A stretch of 50,746 bases of DNA from Flavobacteriales bacterium (GTDB lineage Bacteria; Bacteroidota; Bacteroidia; Flavobacteriales_F; PHOS-HE28). Positions 42,211-50,465 of the stretch are shown here, one piece after another. Every line of letters starts with the position of its first letter. The first letter of the stretch is position 1. The stretch covers positions 1 through 50,746 of the forward strand of contig JAEUSY010000056.1 of NCBI GenBank assembly GCA_016788295.1, in the 5' to 3' direction. The notes below the pieces were generated by a model. That model was not told where the DNA came from and ran no database searches. It worked only from the letters and a program-made list of their open reading frames with translations. The position numbers and the translations under genes were made by a program.

Positions 42211-42846
42211 ATGAAACGCTTCACCCTGCTAACCGCCTCCCTGGCTTCCGGGCTTCTTGGCCTGGCCCAATGGCAGTTCAACCCGCAGATCGGGCTCACC
42301 TTCCAGAACCTGACCGACGCACCGCAGAACGCTGAGTACAAGGCGAAGGCCGGGTGGATCCTGGGCATGGATGCTCGCGTGGGCGAGACCTTTTACCTGC
42401 AGCCCGGCCTCTTTTTCGCCCGCAATGCCACCACCATTACCACCACGGTGCCCTCCACCGACCCGAACAACCCCGGCACGGTGACCTCCACCACCATCGA
42501 GGACGATCTGATCCGGTCGTATGCCAAGCTGCGCCTCATGGGCGGTTGGAAGCTGATCAATGGCGATGCGTTCAAGCTCCGCCTGGCCGTTGGCCCCAGC
42601 TACGACTTCCTGTTGAGCGTGGACAACAAGAACGACAAGGTCGATCTCGACGAGGCCGACTTCACCAGCGGTTCCTTCAACCTGGATGCGGCGGTGGGCC
42701 TCGACATCGCCTTCTTCACCGTGGAACCCGGGATCTCGTTCGGCTTAAGCCAGGTCTACGCGGACAACATCCGCACGCAGGAGATCGACTCCAAGTACCT
42801 CACCTTCAGCCTCACTGTGGGCCTTGTCTTCGGCAAGGGCAGGTAA
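42211..42846 (+). CDS. PorT-like outer-membrane beta-barrel protein
   Basis: 211 residues. Signal peptide MKRFTLLTASLASGLLGLAQ, then alternating amphipathic strands (QFNPQIGLTFQNLTDAPQNA; LRLMGGWKLINGDAFKLRLA; YLTFSLTVGLVFGKGR). It fits the PorT/outer-membrane beta-barrel family, with eight-stranded barrels. The name PorT is generic in Bacteroidota; the authentic T9SS subunit has different lengths and context, so a secretion role is not implied. Divergent from the Ig/PKD gene. A strong terminator follows at 42868-42890. Confidence 0.85.
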   Translation: MKRFTLLTASLASGLLGLAQWQFNPQIGLTFQNLTDAPQNAEYKAKAGWILGMDARVGETFYLQPGLFFARNATTITTTVPSTDPNNPGTVTSTTIEDDLIRSYAKLRLMGGWKLINGDAFKLRLAVGPSYDFLLSVDNKNDKVDLDEADFTSGSFNLDAAVGLDIAFFTVEPGISFGLSQVYADNIRTQEIDSKYLTFSLTVGLVFGKGR

Positions 42847-42867
42847 TCTCCACACCCTAGTATTTGC

Positions 42868-42890
42868 GGCCCGGTCCATTGGATCGGGCC
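42868..42890 (+). terminator. Rho-independent terminator after the PorT-like gene
   Basis: 10-bp stem with one G-T pair (GGCCCGGTCC / GGATCGGGCC) and an ATT loop, followed by GTTCCTTTTT. 22 nt after the stop of the PorT-like gene. Confidence 0.8.
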
Positions 42891-42899
42891 GTTCCTTTT

Positions 42900-43100
42900 T
42901 CAGTTGGCCAGGCTGCTCTTGCCCCAGAAGAAACAACGCGCCGGATCATCCAGGCCGGTCCTTGCGGGTTCGCGATGCTCGGCGCGCACGGTGTGCCCGC
43001 GGTCATCCAGCCCGGCAGCGTCCTGTTCCAGCGCATTGTGGAAACCGAGCAGCATGCTGAACACAACGCTGCGCAAAGGGCCTTGGACCAGTTCGATCAT
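42900..43100 (-). CDS. Small ORF (66 aa) translationally coupled to mazG
   Basis: The mazG stop TGA overlaps an ATG by four bases (43097-43100), opening a frame MIELVQGPLRSVVFSMLLGF ending RCFFWGKSSLAN, stop at 42900. Codon use is GC3-rich and like its neighbours (CTG, ATC, GAC, GGC, AGC), and the frame ends just before the terminator of the opposing PorT-like gene. I recognise no family. The exact ATGA junction and codon bias are the only evidence; an alternative start 21 nt upstream, inside mazG, would give 73 residues. Confidence 0.5.
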   Translation of the reverse strand: MIELVQGPLRSVVFSMLLGFHNALEQDAAGLDDRGHTVRAEHREPARTGLDDPARCFFWGKSSLAN

Positions 43101-43876
43101 AGGCTTTTCGAACGTTCCCAATAGGCGTCCATTTCGGCCAGGGTCATCTCGCCCAGCTTCCGGCCGTCCTTGCGGCTTTCCTGCTCCAGGTACTGGAACC
43201 GGCGGATGAACTTGCGGTTGGTGCGCTCCAGGGCCTCATCGGGGTCTATGCCGAGGAAACGGGCGTAGTTGACCATGCTGAAGAGCACATCGCCCAGCTC
43301 ATCGGCTTGCTTGTCGGTGCCGGCATCCACTTCGCGCTTCAGTTCCCCGAGCTCCTCGTGCACCTTCTCCCACACCTGCTCCCGATTGTCCCAATCGAAG
43401 CCCACGCCGCGCGCCTTGTCCTGCACTCGGATGGCCTTCACCATGGAGGGCAGACCTTTGGGTACACCTTCGAGCACGCTCTTCTCCACAGCCCCGCTCT
43501 TGGCCTTTTCAGCCAACTTGATCTTTTCCCAGTTCGCCTTCACCTCCTGCTCGTCCTTCACCTTCACATCGCCATAGATGTGCGGGTGGCGGTGGATGAG
43601 CTTGTCGCAGATGCCGTTGAGCACATCGGTGATGTCGAACGCGCCCTGCTCACTGCCGATCTTGGCGTAGAACACCATATGCAGGATCAGGTCGCCCAGT
43701 TCCTTCTTCACTTCCTGCAGGTCGTTCTCCAGAATGGCGTCGCCCAGCTCGTAGGTCTCCTCAATGGTGAGGGGCCGCAGCGTCTCCATGGTCTGTTTCA
43801 TATCCCATGGACATTGGGCACGCAGCTCGTCCATGATGGTGAGCAGCCGGAGGAAAGCAACAGCGCGGGGATCCAT
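43097..43876 (-). CDS. mazG: Nucleoside triphosphate pyrophosphohydrolase MazG
   Basis: 259 residues, the size of the two-domain MazG. Both repeats are visible: first LTIEETYELGDAILENDLQE followed by VKKELGDLILHMVFYA, second KVHEELGELKREVDAG and ADELGDVLFSMVNYARF, each carrying the EExxE...ELGD metal-binding residues. It hydrolyses NTPs, including abnormal ones, to monophosphate and pyrophosphate; it can also lower ppGpp levels in some bacteria. Cytoplasmic. A GATCTTCG box is four bases from the ATG. The downstream 66-aa ORF overlaps its stop by four bases. Confidence 0.95.
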   Translation of the reverse strand: MDPRAVAFLRLLTIMDELRAQCPWDMKQTMETLRPLTIEETYELGDAILENDLQEVKKELGDLILHMVFYAKIGSEQGAFDITDVLNGICDKLIHRHPHIYGDVKVKDEQEVKANWEKIKLAEKAKSGAVEKSVLEGVPKGLPSMVKAIRVQDKARGVGFDWDNREQVWEKVHEELGELKREVDAGTDKQADELGDVLFSMVNYARFLGIDPDEALERTNRKFIRRFQYLEQESRKDGRKLGEMTLAEMDAYWERSKSL

Positions 43877-43880
43877 GGCG

Positions 43881-43888
43881 CGAAGATC
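43881..43888 (-). promoter_or_regulatory. Putative -7 box 4 nt before the mazG start codon
   Basis: GATCTTCG on the minus strand, followed by CGCC and the ATG at 43876. Two bases from TAnnTTTG. Confidence 0.38.
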
Positions 43889-43982
43889 GGTGGTGTGTTC
43901 CGCATGCCGACCGCGACCGGTGAAGTCGATCGGATCCCTTATTCGATCAAGCAGTGAAAAGGGCTTGGGCCTGAAGAGCTTT

Positions 43983-43990
43983 TAACTTGG
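43983..43990 (+). promoter_or_regulatory. Putative -7 box for the YcxB-like gene
   Basis: TAACTTGG, one base from TAnnTTTG, 11 nt upstream of the ATG at 44002. Divergent from mazG. Confidence 0.38.
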
Positions 43991-44001
43991 CCCAGTTCTC
44001 C

Positions 44002-44529
44002 ATGGAGCAGCCCATCATTCTGACCAATTCACGTGCTGACCTGCTGGCGCTCTACCACCGGCGCGATGTGCTTAGCCCGTGGCGCCACCCAGGCGTCAGG
44101 TGGTATTGGAACGTGCTCGGTGGATCCATCGTTGTTGCAGCGTTGCTGACCCTCTTTTCATACCTGTTCTTTTCAGCAGCTTGGCTCATTGTGCTGGCCA
44201 CCCTGCTGGTCCTAGGCACTTCGGCACTGCTGATCCATTCCATCATACCGGTACTGAAGGCCAGGTATGTCGTACACCGCTGGGCCACCATGGCCGAGAA
44301 GGCCGGTGCGGGCAAGCTTTGGCTGAACGACGATGGATACATCCTGCACTTCGATGGGGCTGAACACCATGTGCGTTGGGGGGCCGTGCTACGGGTGTCC
44401 ATACACGACGACCACCTGACCATCACCACCAACGAGGACCGTATCTTCATGCGCAGCAGCATGCGACCCGAAGAATACGAGCACTTGTGCACGGTGCTGC
44501 GCAGCAAGGTGGCCGTTCAGGAAGACTGA
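44002..44529 (+). CDS. YcxB-like membrane protein
   Basis: 175 residues. Two adjacent transmembrane segments at about 40-80 (WNVLGGSIVVAALLTLFSYL, LIVLATLLVLGTSALLIHSI), then a cytoplasmic YcxB-type domain: KLWLNDDGYILHFDGAEHHV, VRWGAVLRVSIHDDHLTITT, DRIFMRSSMRPEEYEHLCTV. YcxB proteins are widespread and uncharacterised. Start at the ATG (44002); an in-frame TTG 15 nt upstream is less likely because it falls in the promoter-like box. A small pseudo-receiver gene follows 55 nt downstream. Confidence 0.85.
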   Translation: MEQPIILTNSRADLLALYHRRDVLSPWRHPGVRWYWNVLGGSIVVAALLTLFSYLFFSAAWLIVLATLLVLGTSALLIHSIIPVLKARYVVHRWATMAEKAGAGKLWLNDDGYILHFDGAEHHVRWGAVLRVSIHDDHLTITTNEDRIFMRSSMRPEEYEHLCTVLRSKVAVQED

Positions 44530-44572
44530 ACACAGGCCCACTGATCACCCCGATACGCACCCGGCCATCCCC

Positions 44573-44580
44573 TACATTCG
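44573..44580 (+). promoter_or_regulatory. Putative -7 box 4 nt before the 44585 gene
   Basis: TACATTCG, one base from TAnnTTTG, then CGGC and the ATG at 44585. Confidence 0.4.
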
Positions 44581-44584
44581 CGGC

Positions 44585-44872
44585 ATGAACCCGCCCGTTA
44601 TCCTGTTCTTTGGTCGCAACCCTGCCATGATGTCCATTGTGGACCTGCAACTGAAGGCAGCAGGCATTGAGGCCACCGGATACATGGACGAGGATGCGCT
44701 GGTGAAGGCCATGGATGCGAGCCCGGTACACATGCTGGTGATCGGTGGAGGCGTGGAAGAAGGGCCCCGTGCACGACTTAAAGCGATCTGTGAAGCGCGC
44801 GGGATCCTGGCGCTGGAGCACAGTGGCGGACCGCAGCACCTGCCCGATACCATCAAGGAGGCCATCGGGTGA
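44585..44872 (+). CDS. Small receiver-like protein lacking the phospho-acceptor motif
   Basis: 95 residues. The pattern of strands and helices (VILFFGRNPAMMSIVDLQLK, LKAAGIEATGYMDEDALVKA, VHMLVIGGGVEEG) follows a receiver-like alpha/beta fold, but the site where the phospho-acceptor Asp would lie reads VIGGG, so it is probably a pseudo-receiver. No signal peptide or membrane helix. No recognised orthologue. Between the YcxB-like gene and the TonB receptor; no partner is obvious. Confidence 0.6.
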   Translation: MNPPVILFFGRNPAMMSIVDLQLKAAGIEATGYMDEDALVKAMDASPVHMLVIGGGVEEGPRARLKAICEARGILALEHSGGPQHLPDTIKEAIG

Positions 44873-44912
44873 ACCGAAAGCGCCACTCATACTTCGCGCA
44901 ACAAGGCCCCGT

Positions 44913-44920
44913 TATCTTAG
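44913..44920 (+). promoter_or_regulatory. Putative -7 box for the TonB receptor gene
   Basis: TATCTTAG, a partial match to TAnnTTTG, 12 nt before the ATG at 44933. Confidence 0.3.
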
Positions 44921-44932
44921 CCGACCTTCGGC

Positions 44933-47464
44933 ATGCATAGGCTTTTCCTGACCTTCTTCCTGCACCTGGCCATAGCGGCCGCTGCCCTTGCGCAGACCAC
45001 GGCCACACTGCGCGGACAGGTGCGCGATGAACAAGGCAACCCGCTGCCGGGCGCAAGCATCTCCCTGATCACCGAAAAGAAGGGGGCCATTTGCGACGAC
45101 CAGGGACGCTATGCCATTGAGGTCCCCGCTGGGCGTCCGGTACTTGTGCAGATCAGTTTCGTGGGCACCCTGCCCTACGAAGAGACCGTGCAATTGGAGC
45201 CGGGCAGCGTGCGCGAACTGAACGTGAAACTGCGGTTCAAGACATTGAAGATCGTGGATGTGGAAGGGCAGCAGCAGCGGCGCCAGACCGAGACCGGCGT
45301 GCAGCCCCTCGACCCGCGCCGCACACGCTTCTCACCCACCCCACAAGGCGGTGTGGAATCGCTGTTGTACGGCCAGATGGGCGTGACCATGCGCAACGAA
45401 CTGAGCGCCGGCTACACCGTGCGGGGTGGCAACTACGACGAGAACCTGGTTTACGTGAACGACATGGAGGTGTACCGCCCCTTCCTGGTGCGCAGCGGCC
45501 AGCAGGAAGGCCTCAGCTTCCCGAACCCCGACATGATCGAGCGCATCGAGTTCAGCGCCGGTGGTTTCGAGGCCCGCTATGGCGACAAGATGAGCAGCGT
45601 GCTCGACATCCGTTACAAGCGCCCCAAGGAGTTCGCGGGTAGCGCCATGGTAAGCCTGCTCGGTGCCGCATTCCACCTGGAAAGTCCCATGCTCAACAAG
45701 CGGCTGCGCCAGGTCACCGGTTTCCGCTACCGCACCAACCAGTTCATCCTGCAAGGCCAGGACGTGCAGGGCGAATACCGCCCCTCATACACCGACCTGC
45801 AGACCTACTGGACCTACGACCTCACCGACCGCACGGAGCTGAGCTTCCTCGGCCTGTACTCCAGCAACATCTACCGCGTGGTGCCCCAGAACCGCGAGAC
45901 CGAGTTCGGGCCCTTCAACATGCCGCTACAGTTCACCGTGTACTTCGATGGCCAGGAGCGCACCGCCTTCCAGACCTGGACCGGCGCCATCGGCCTGAAC
46001 CACCAGGCGCGCAAGGACCTGTTGCTGAAGTTCATGGCCAGCGCCTACAGCACCCATGAGACCGAGCGCTTCACCGTGCAGGGGCAGTATTTCCTGGACG
46101 AACTGGACCGCGACCTGAGCAGCGACACCTTCGGCGAGGCCATCCGCAACCTGGGCGTGGGCACCTACCTGGACCATGCACGCAACACGCTCGATGCCCG
46201 CGTGGTCACCTTCGCCCACAAAGGCTTCCTCGAGCGCGACAACCGCTTTCTGCAGTGGGGCGCCGATGTGCGCACAGAGGTCATCAACGACCAGCTCTCT
46301 GAATGGACCCTGATCGACTCCGCGGACTACAGCATCCCCCTGAACCAGGGCGAGGACCTGCTGCTGAACCAGACCCTCAAGAGCCGCATCGACCTGCAGA
46401 CCGTACGCACCTCGGCCTATGTGCAGAACACCTGGCGCTGGGACAACGGGCAGGGCCGCTGGTGGTCGCTGGTGGCGGGATTGCGCGGCCAGTACTGGTC
46501 GTACAACCAACAAACGGTGATCAGCCCCCGCGCCCGCCTGACCTACCACCCCGCGTGGAAGTCCGTGCAGGAGAACGGCGACACCGTGGACAACGACTTC
46601 AACTTCTGGGCGGCCACCGGCTACTATTACCAGCCCCCCTTCTACCGCGAGATGCGCCGCCTCGATGGCACCTTGAACCCCGACATCCGCGCCCAGCGCA
46701 GCATCCACTTCCTGCTGGGCATGGACCGCAAACTGACCATCTGGGACCGCCCCTTCAAGTTCACCACGGAGGCGTATTACAAGTACATGGACGACCTGAT
46801 CCCCTACGAGGTGGACAATGTGCGGATCCGGTACTACGGCACCAACAACGCCAAGGGCTATGCCGTGGGCATGGACTTCAAGCTGGGCGGCCAGTTCATT
46901 GATGGCATTGACAGTTGGATGAGCCTGGGGGTGATGAGCGTGCAGGAGAACCTGCTGGACGACTTCTACTACCTGCGCTTCAACGCGGCGGGCGACACCA
47001 TACGTCCGGGCTACACCTTCGACCAGGTGGCCGTGGACAGCGCCCGCGTGGAACCGGGATGGATCCCCCGCCCCACCGACCAGCGTGTCACCTTCTCCAT
47101 GTTCTTCCAGGACGAAATGGCGAGCAACCCCACCTACAAAGTGCACCTCAACCTGGTGTTCGCCACCGGCCTCCCCTTCGGTCCGCCCAATGCCGAACGG
47201 TATGCCGATACGCTGCGCACCAACGTGTACCACCGCATCGACATCGGGTTCAGCAAACAACTGCTGGGGGCCAAGGGCCAGGAGAAGACCAACTTCCTGA
47301 AGAACATCCACGACATGTGGGTGAGCATCGAGGTCTTCAACCTGCTCAACATCAACAACACCATCAACCACACGTGGGTAACGGATGTGAGCGGCAACCA
47401 GTACGCCATACCCAACTACCTCACGCCGCGGCGCTTCAACCTCAAGTTCATTGCGTGGTTCTAA
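44933..47464 (+). CDS. TonB-dependent outer-membrane receptor with carboxypeptidase-like N-terminal domain
   Basis: 843 residues. Signal peptide MHRLFLTFFLHLAIAAAALAQ, then a CarboxypepD_reg-like beta-sandwich at about 23-100 (RGQVRDEQGNPLPGASISLI, CDDQGRYAIEVPAG). The plug domain at about 125-230 includes YTVRGGNYDENLVYVNDMEV and FSAGGFEARYGDKMSSVLDI. The rest is a 22-stranded barrel, ending in RRFNLKFIAWF with the terminal Phe typical for outer-membrane insertion. It imports a substrate with TonB energy; no SusD-like partner is visible, so it need not be a glycan importer. Followed by a 72-nt gap and the MORN-type lipoprotein gene. Confidence 0.93.
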   Translation: MHRLFLTFFLHLAIAAAALAQTTATLRGQVRDEQGNPLPGASISLITEKKGAICDDQGRYAIEVPAGRPVLVQISFVGTLPYEETVQLEPGSVRELNVKLRFKTLKIVDVEGQQQRRQTETGVQPLDPRRTRFSPTPQGGVESLLYGQMGVTMRNELSAGYTVRGGNYDENLVYVNDMEVYRPFLVRSGQQEGLSFPNPDMIERIEFSAGGFEARYGDKMSSVLDIRYKRPKEFAGSAMVSLLGAAFHLESPMLNKRLRQVTGFRYRTNQFILQGQDVQGEYRPSYTDLQTYWTYDLTDRTELSFLGLYSSNIYRVVPQNRETEFGPFNMPLQFTVYFDGQERTAFQTWTGAIGLNHQARKDLLLKFMASAYSTHETERFTVQGQYFLDELDRDLSSDTFGEAIRNLGVGTYLDHARNTLDARVVTFAHKGFLERDNRFLQWGADVRTEVINDQLSEWTLIDSADYSIPLNQGEDLLLNQTLKSRIDLQTVRTSAYVQNTWRWDNGQGRWWSLVAGLRGQYWSYNQQTVISPRARLTYHPAWKSVQENGDTVDNDFNFWAATGYYYQPPFYREMRRLDGTLNPDIRAQRSIHFLLGMDRKLTIWDRPFKFTTEAYYKYMDDLIPYEVDNVRIRYYGTNNAKGYAVGMDFKLGGQFIDGIDSWMSLGVMSVQENLLDDFYYLRFNAAGDTIRPGYTFDQVAVDSARVEPGWIPRPTDQRVTFSMFFQDEMASNPTYKVHLNLVFATGLPFGPPNAERYADTLRTNVYHRIDIGFSKQLLGAKGQEKTNFLKNIHDMWVSIEVFNLLNINNTINHTWVTDVSGNQYAIPNYLTPRRFNLKFIAWF

Positions 47465-47500
47465 GCGGCCGTCCGCATTGACCGGCCATTGCTTATGGCC

Positions 47501-47508
47501 TAATTTCG
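47501..47508 (+). promoter_or_regulatory. Putative promoter (-7 box with upstream TTG) for the MORN-GT87-hydrolase operon
   Basis: TAATTTCG with a TTG at 47478-47480, a 20-nt spacing close to that expected between -33 and -7 elements in Bacteroidota. 29 nt before the ATG at 47537. Confidence 0.5.
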
Positions 47509-47536
47509 CGGGATCCAGCGGCCATTGCCCCCACCC

Positions 47537-47923
47537 ATGACCCCACGCACGGCGTTCCTCCTGCTCGCACTTTTCACGCTCACGGCCTGCTCAACGCACC
47601 GCTATGTGGCCGCCTCGCACCCCAACGGCAAGCCCGAGGTGGTGGTGTATATGAAGGGCAAGGGCGAAGAGGCCGTGAAGGTGATGGAGAAGGTGTACTA
47701 CGCCAACGGCCAGCTGGAATACGTGGGCCACTTCCTGAACGGCGTGGAGAACGGCGAGTGGACCTACTATTACGAGAACGGCACCAAGAAGTACATCGAG
47801 AACTGGCAGAACGGCGTGGAACACGGCATCCATCTCGACTTCTCGCCCGATGGCCAGGTGACCCGTGAACTGCATTACGAGCAAGGCAGGCTGGTGAAGG
47901 AGGTGGACCGGATCCGCAAGTAG
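47537..47923 (+). CDS. YwqK-type (MORN-repeat) lipoprotein
   Basis: 128 residues. Signal peptide with lipobox LTAC (Cys17), then MORN-like repeats of about 23 residues: YYANGQLEYVGHFLNGVENG, WTYYYENGTKKYIENWQNGV, EHGIHLDFSPDGQVTRELHY. The family is annotated 'toxin-antitoxin YwqK antitoxin' in databases, but in Bacteroidota these secreted lipoproteins stand alone and no toxin gene is present here. Start at ATG 47537 rather than an upstream TTG. Five bases upstream of the GT87-type gene. Confidence 0.82.
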   Translation: MTPRTAFLLLALFTLTACSTHRYVAASHPNGKPEVVVYMKGKGEEAVKVMEKVYYANGQLEYVGHFLNGVENGEWTYYYENGTKKYIENWQNGVEHGIHLDFSPDGQVTRELHYEQGRLVKEVDRIRK

Positions 47924-47928
47924 GCCCC

Positions 47929-49170
47929 ATGTTGCGCCTGCCCCGCTGGCACAGCCCCATCGACCGCTTTTCGATCATTGTCGCGTTCATCGCGCTTCTC
48001 CTCTTCGTGCTTGAACAGGTGAACGGGCGCTTCTGGCTGAACGACCTGCGCGTGTACTACGATGCCGCCCTGGCCATGCGCAATGGCTCGGCCGTGTATG
48101 GCGAAGCCTTCGGCCTCAGCTCCGGGTTCTACAAATACGCGCCGGTGGTGGCCCTGCTGTTCACACCGTACACCCTCCTGCCCTTCGGCGCGGCGGCCGT
48201 GGTCCATTTCGTGCTGATGGTGGTCGCCTTCGTGGCCGCTGTGCGCCTGGCCGACACGTTGCTGCGCGACCATCTGCTTCCGGGACTTCAACCTGCGTTC
48301 ACGCCGCTGCTCATCACCTTTTTGGTGGTGGTGGTACACCTGCACCGCGAACTGCACCTGGGCAACGTGAACGTGCTGCTGCTGTGCCTGCTCCTCTTCA
48401 CGCTGCACCAACTGGTGCGCGGCAAGGCCCTGCTGGCCGGGGCCCTCTTCGGCCTCGCACTGCTCGTGAAACCCCACTTCATGGTGCTCGTGCCGCTGCT
48501 GGTGCTGCACGGCCAATGGCGCACCCTGCTCGCCACTGCGGCCACCGTGGCTCTGGGGCTGGTGCTGCCCGCCCTGTTCACGGGCTGGGGCGCCAACCTG
48601 CTGCTGCACCGCGAATGGTTGGACCAGATGGCGCGCCACAACGCGGCCTTGATCTACCTGGGCGGCAGCGCCTACGAGAACGTGAACACCGTGTACTCGC
48701 TGCTGCACCGCACCCTGCTGGGCAGGCTGGGCGCACCGGGCACCAACACCGAGGCCCTGATCATCCTCGCCTTCATCGCGCTGGCCGTTGGCGCCTTGGT
48801 GCTACACGACCTGCGGAAACACGCCAGCGGCCCCCAACGCCGCCGCGCCCTGGTGTTCCACTTCCTGCTCCTGCTGGCGCTGGTACCCAGCCTCACGCTC
48901 ACCGATTCGGAACACTTCATCCTCGCCCTGCCCTTGGTGCTCTATGTGGCCTTGCAGCCAAGCGCAGGTGCCCCGCGCTGGCTGCTGGCCGCGGCCATAC
49001 CGGCGTACCTGCTGTATGGTGGCAACTGGGAGGATGCGCTTGGCCCGCTCAGCGAACGGATGATCCACTACGGCGTGCTGGGCATGGGCAACCTGCTCAT
49101 CATCGCCTTGGCCGTGGCCCTCTACCTTCGATCGCACCTTTCCGATCCACACGTGTCAAACCCCGCATGA
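47929..49170 (+). CDS. GT87-type polyprenol-phosphate-dependent glycosyltransferase (DUF2029)
   Basis: 413 residues with about 10 membrane segments. The early extracytoplasmic loop DLRVYYDAALAMRNGSAVYG contains the DxxxYY-type acidic motif of GT-C/GT87 enzymes, followed by SGFYKYAPVVALLFTPYTLL and YENVNTVYSLLHRTLLGRLG. Such enzymes transfer sugars from polyprenyl-phosphate donors in the periplasmic side of the inner membrane. The acceptor is unknown. It lies five bases after the MORN lipoprotein gene and overlaps the serine hydrolase gene by four bases, so the three are one operon. Confidence 0.85.
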   Translation: MLRLPRWHSPIDRFSIIVAFIALLLFVLEQVNGRFWLNDLRVYYDAALAMRNGSAVYGEAFGLSSGFYKYAPVVALLFTPYTLLPFGAAAVVHFVLMVVAFVAAVRLADTLLRDHLLPGLQPAFTPLLITFLVVVVHLHRELHLGNVNVLLLCLLLFTLHQLVRGKALLAGALFGLALLVKPHFMVLVPLLVLHGQWRTLLATAATVALGLVLPALFTGWGANLLLHREWLDQMARHNAALIYLGGSAYENVNTVYSLLHRTLLGRLGAPGTNTEALIILAFIALAVGALVLHDLRKHASGPQRRRALVFHFLLLLALVPSLTLTDSEHFILALPLVLYVALQPSAGAPRWLLAAAIPAYLLYGGNWEDALGPLSERMIHYGVLGMGNLLIIALAVALYLRSHLSDPHVSNPA

Positions 49171-50465
49171 GGACCCTCGCCATCGCCCTGCTGCTCGCCG
49201 CCACGGCCGCAAATGCACAACAGACCTACTACCCACCGCTCGTGGGCAACACCTGGCAGACCGTGGACCCCGCCGCCCTGGGCTGGTGTACCGACCAGCT
49301 GCCGGAGCTCTATGGCTTCCTGCAGCAGAGCAACACCAAGGCCTTCATTGTGCTGAAGGATGGCCACATAGCCATCGAGCAATACTTCGGCACCTTCACG
49401 CAGGACAGTAGTTGGTACTGGGCCAGTGCAGGCAAGAGCCTTACCGCCTTCATGGTGGGCATGGCACAACAGCAGGGTTACCTGGACATCAACGAGCCCA
49501 GCAGCAACTACCTCGGGACAGGCTGGACCAGTTGCACACCCGAACAGGAGGCCGCCATCACCATACGCGACCAAATGCAGATGACCACGGGCCTCGACGA
49601 TACCGATGGCCAGTTCGACTGCACCGACCCGGCCTGCCTCACCTACCTCACCGACCCCGGCACACGCTGGTCGTACTACAACGCGCCCTACACCCTGCTC
49701 GATGGCGTGCTGGAAGGCGCCACCGGCCAGACCCTGAACAGCTACGTGTTCAGCAACCTCACCACCGCCACAGGCATCACCGGCCTCTTTGTGCAGACCG
49801 CGGACAACAACGTGTTCTTCAGCAAGGCCCGCAGCATGGCCCGTTTCGGCCTGCTGGCCTCAGGCGGAGGCAGCTGGAACGGCACGCCCATCCTTACCGA
49901 CAATGCCTACTTCACCGCCATGACCACCCCTTCGCAGGCGCTCAACCCGGCCTATGGCTACCTGTGGTGGCTCAACGGGCAGCAGAGCTACCTGCTGCCG
50001 GGCGTACAGATCCAGCTGCCCGGGCCACTGATGCCCGATGCGCCGCAGGATACGTACAGCGCCATGGGCAAGAACGGCCAGATCTGCAACGTATCGCCCG
50101 CCACGGGCCTAGTGGTGGTGCGCATGGGTAACCTGCCCGATGGGCTCTTTGTCCCCAACGTGTACAACAACGAGCTCTGGCAGCACCTCAACGCCGTGAT
50201 CTGCCTGCCTACAGCGGTTAATGCCCCCCACCGCGCAAATGGCTTGGCCATCCACCCAAACCCGGCCACGGACCGGATCACGGTGAGCATGGCTGGCGCC
50301 GTGCCCCAGCGCATCACGGTATGGGGCGCCGATGGCCGCGAATGCCTTTCCGTGCAGCGGTCGGGCCAGGTGGATACCGCGTCCCTACCGCCGGGCACCT
50401 ACATGGTGGAGGCCACTGGCGCGGATGGTGCCGTGGTGCGCAGCAAGCTCGTTGTTGAACGGTGA
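49167..50465 (+). CDS. Secreted beta-lactamase-fold serine hydrolase with T9SS type A sorting domain
   Basis: 432 residues. Signal peptide MRTLAIALLLAATAANAQ. Serine-hydrolase/beta-lactamase-C fold with SxxK at Ser87-Ala-Gly-Lys90 (YWASAGKSLTAFMVGMAQQ) and YxN at Tyr170-Tyr171-Asn172 (TRWSYYNAPYTLLDG); a third motif such as HxG is not obvious, although a GKNGQICNV stretch near 305 could serve. Activity could be esterase, D-aminopeptidase or peptidase. The last 80 residues form a T9SS type A sorting domain (LAIHPNPATDRITVSMAGAV; GTYMVEATGADGAVVRSKLV), so it should be exported. Overlaps the GT87 gene by four bases. Confidence 0.9.
   Translation: MRTLAIALLLAATAANAQQTYYPPLVGNTWQTVDPAALGWCTDQLPELYGFLQQSNTKAFIVLKDGHIAIEQYFGTFTQDSSWYWASAGKSLTAFMVGMAQQQGYLDINEPSSNYLGTGWTSCTPEQEAAITIRDQMQMTTGLDDTDGQFDCTDPACLTYLTDPGTRWSYYNAPYTLLDGVLEGATGQTLNSYVFSNLTTATGITGLFVQTADNNVFFSKARSMARFGLLASGGGSWNGTPILTDNAYFTAMTTPSQALNPAYGYLWWLNGQQSYLLPGVQIQLPGPLMPDAPQDTYSAMGKNGQICNVSPATGLVVVRMGNLPDGLFVPNVYNNELWQHLNAVICLPTAVNAPHRANGLAIHPNPATDRITVSMAGAVPQRITVWGADGRECLSVQRSGQVDTASLPPGTYMVEATGADGAVVRSKLVVER

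Noticed and set aside
42211..42846. True T9SS PorT subunit
   Set aside because: The PorT label covers many small outer-membrane barrels; no other T9SS machinery gene is adjacent.
47537..47923. Antitoxin of a toxin-antitoxin pair
   Set aside because: Database family name for YwqK-like MORN proteins only; there is a lipoprotein signal and no toxin gene nearby.
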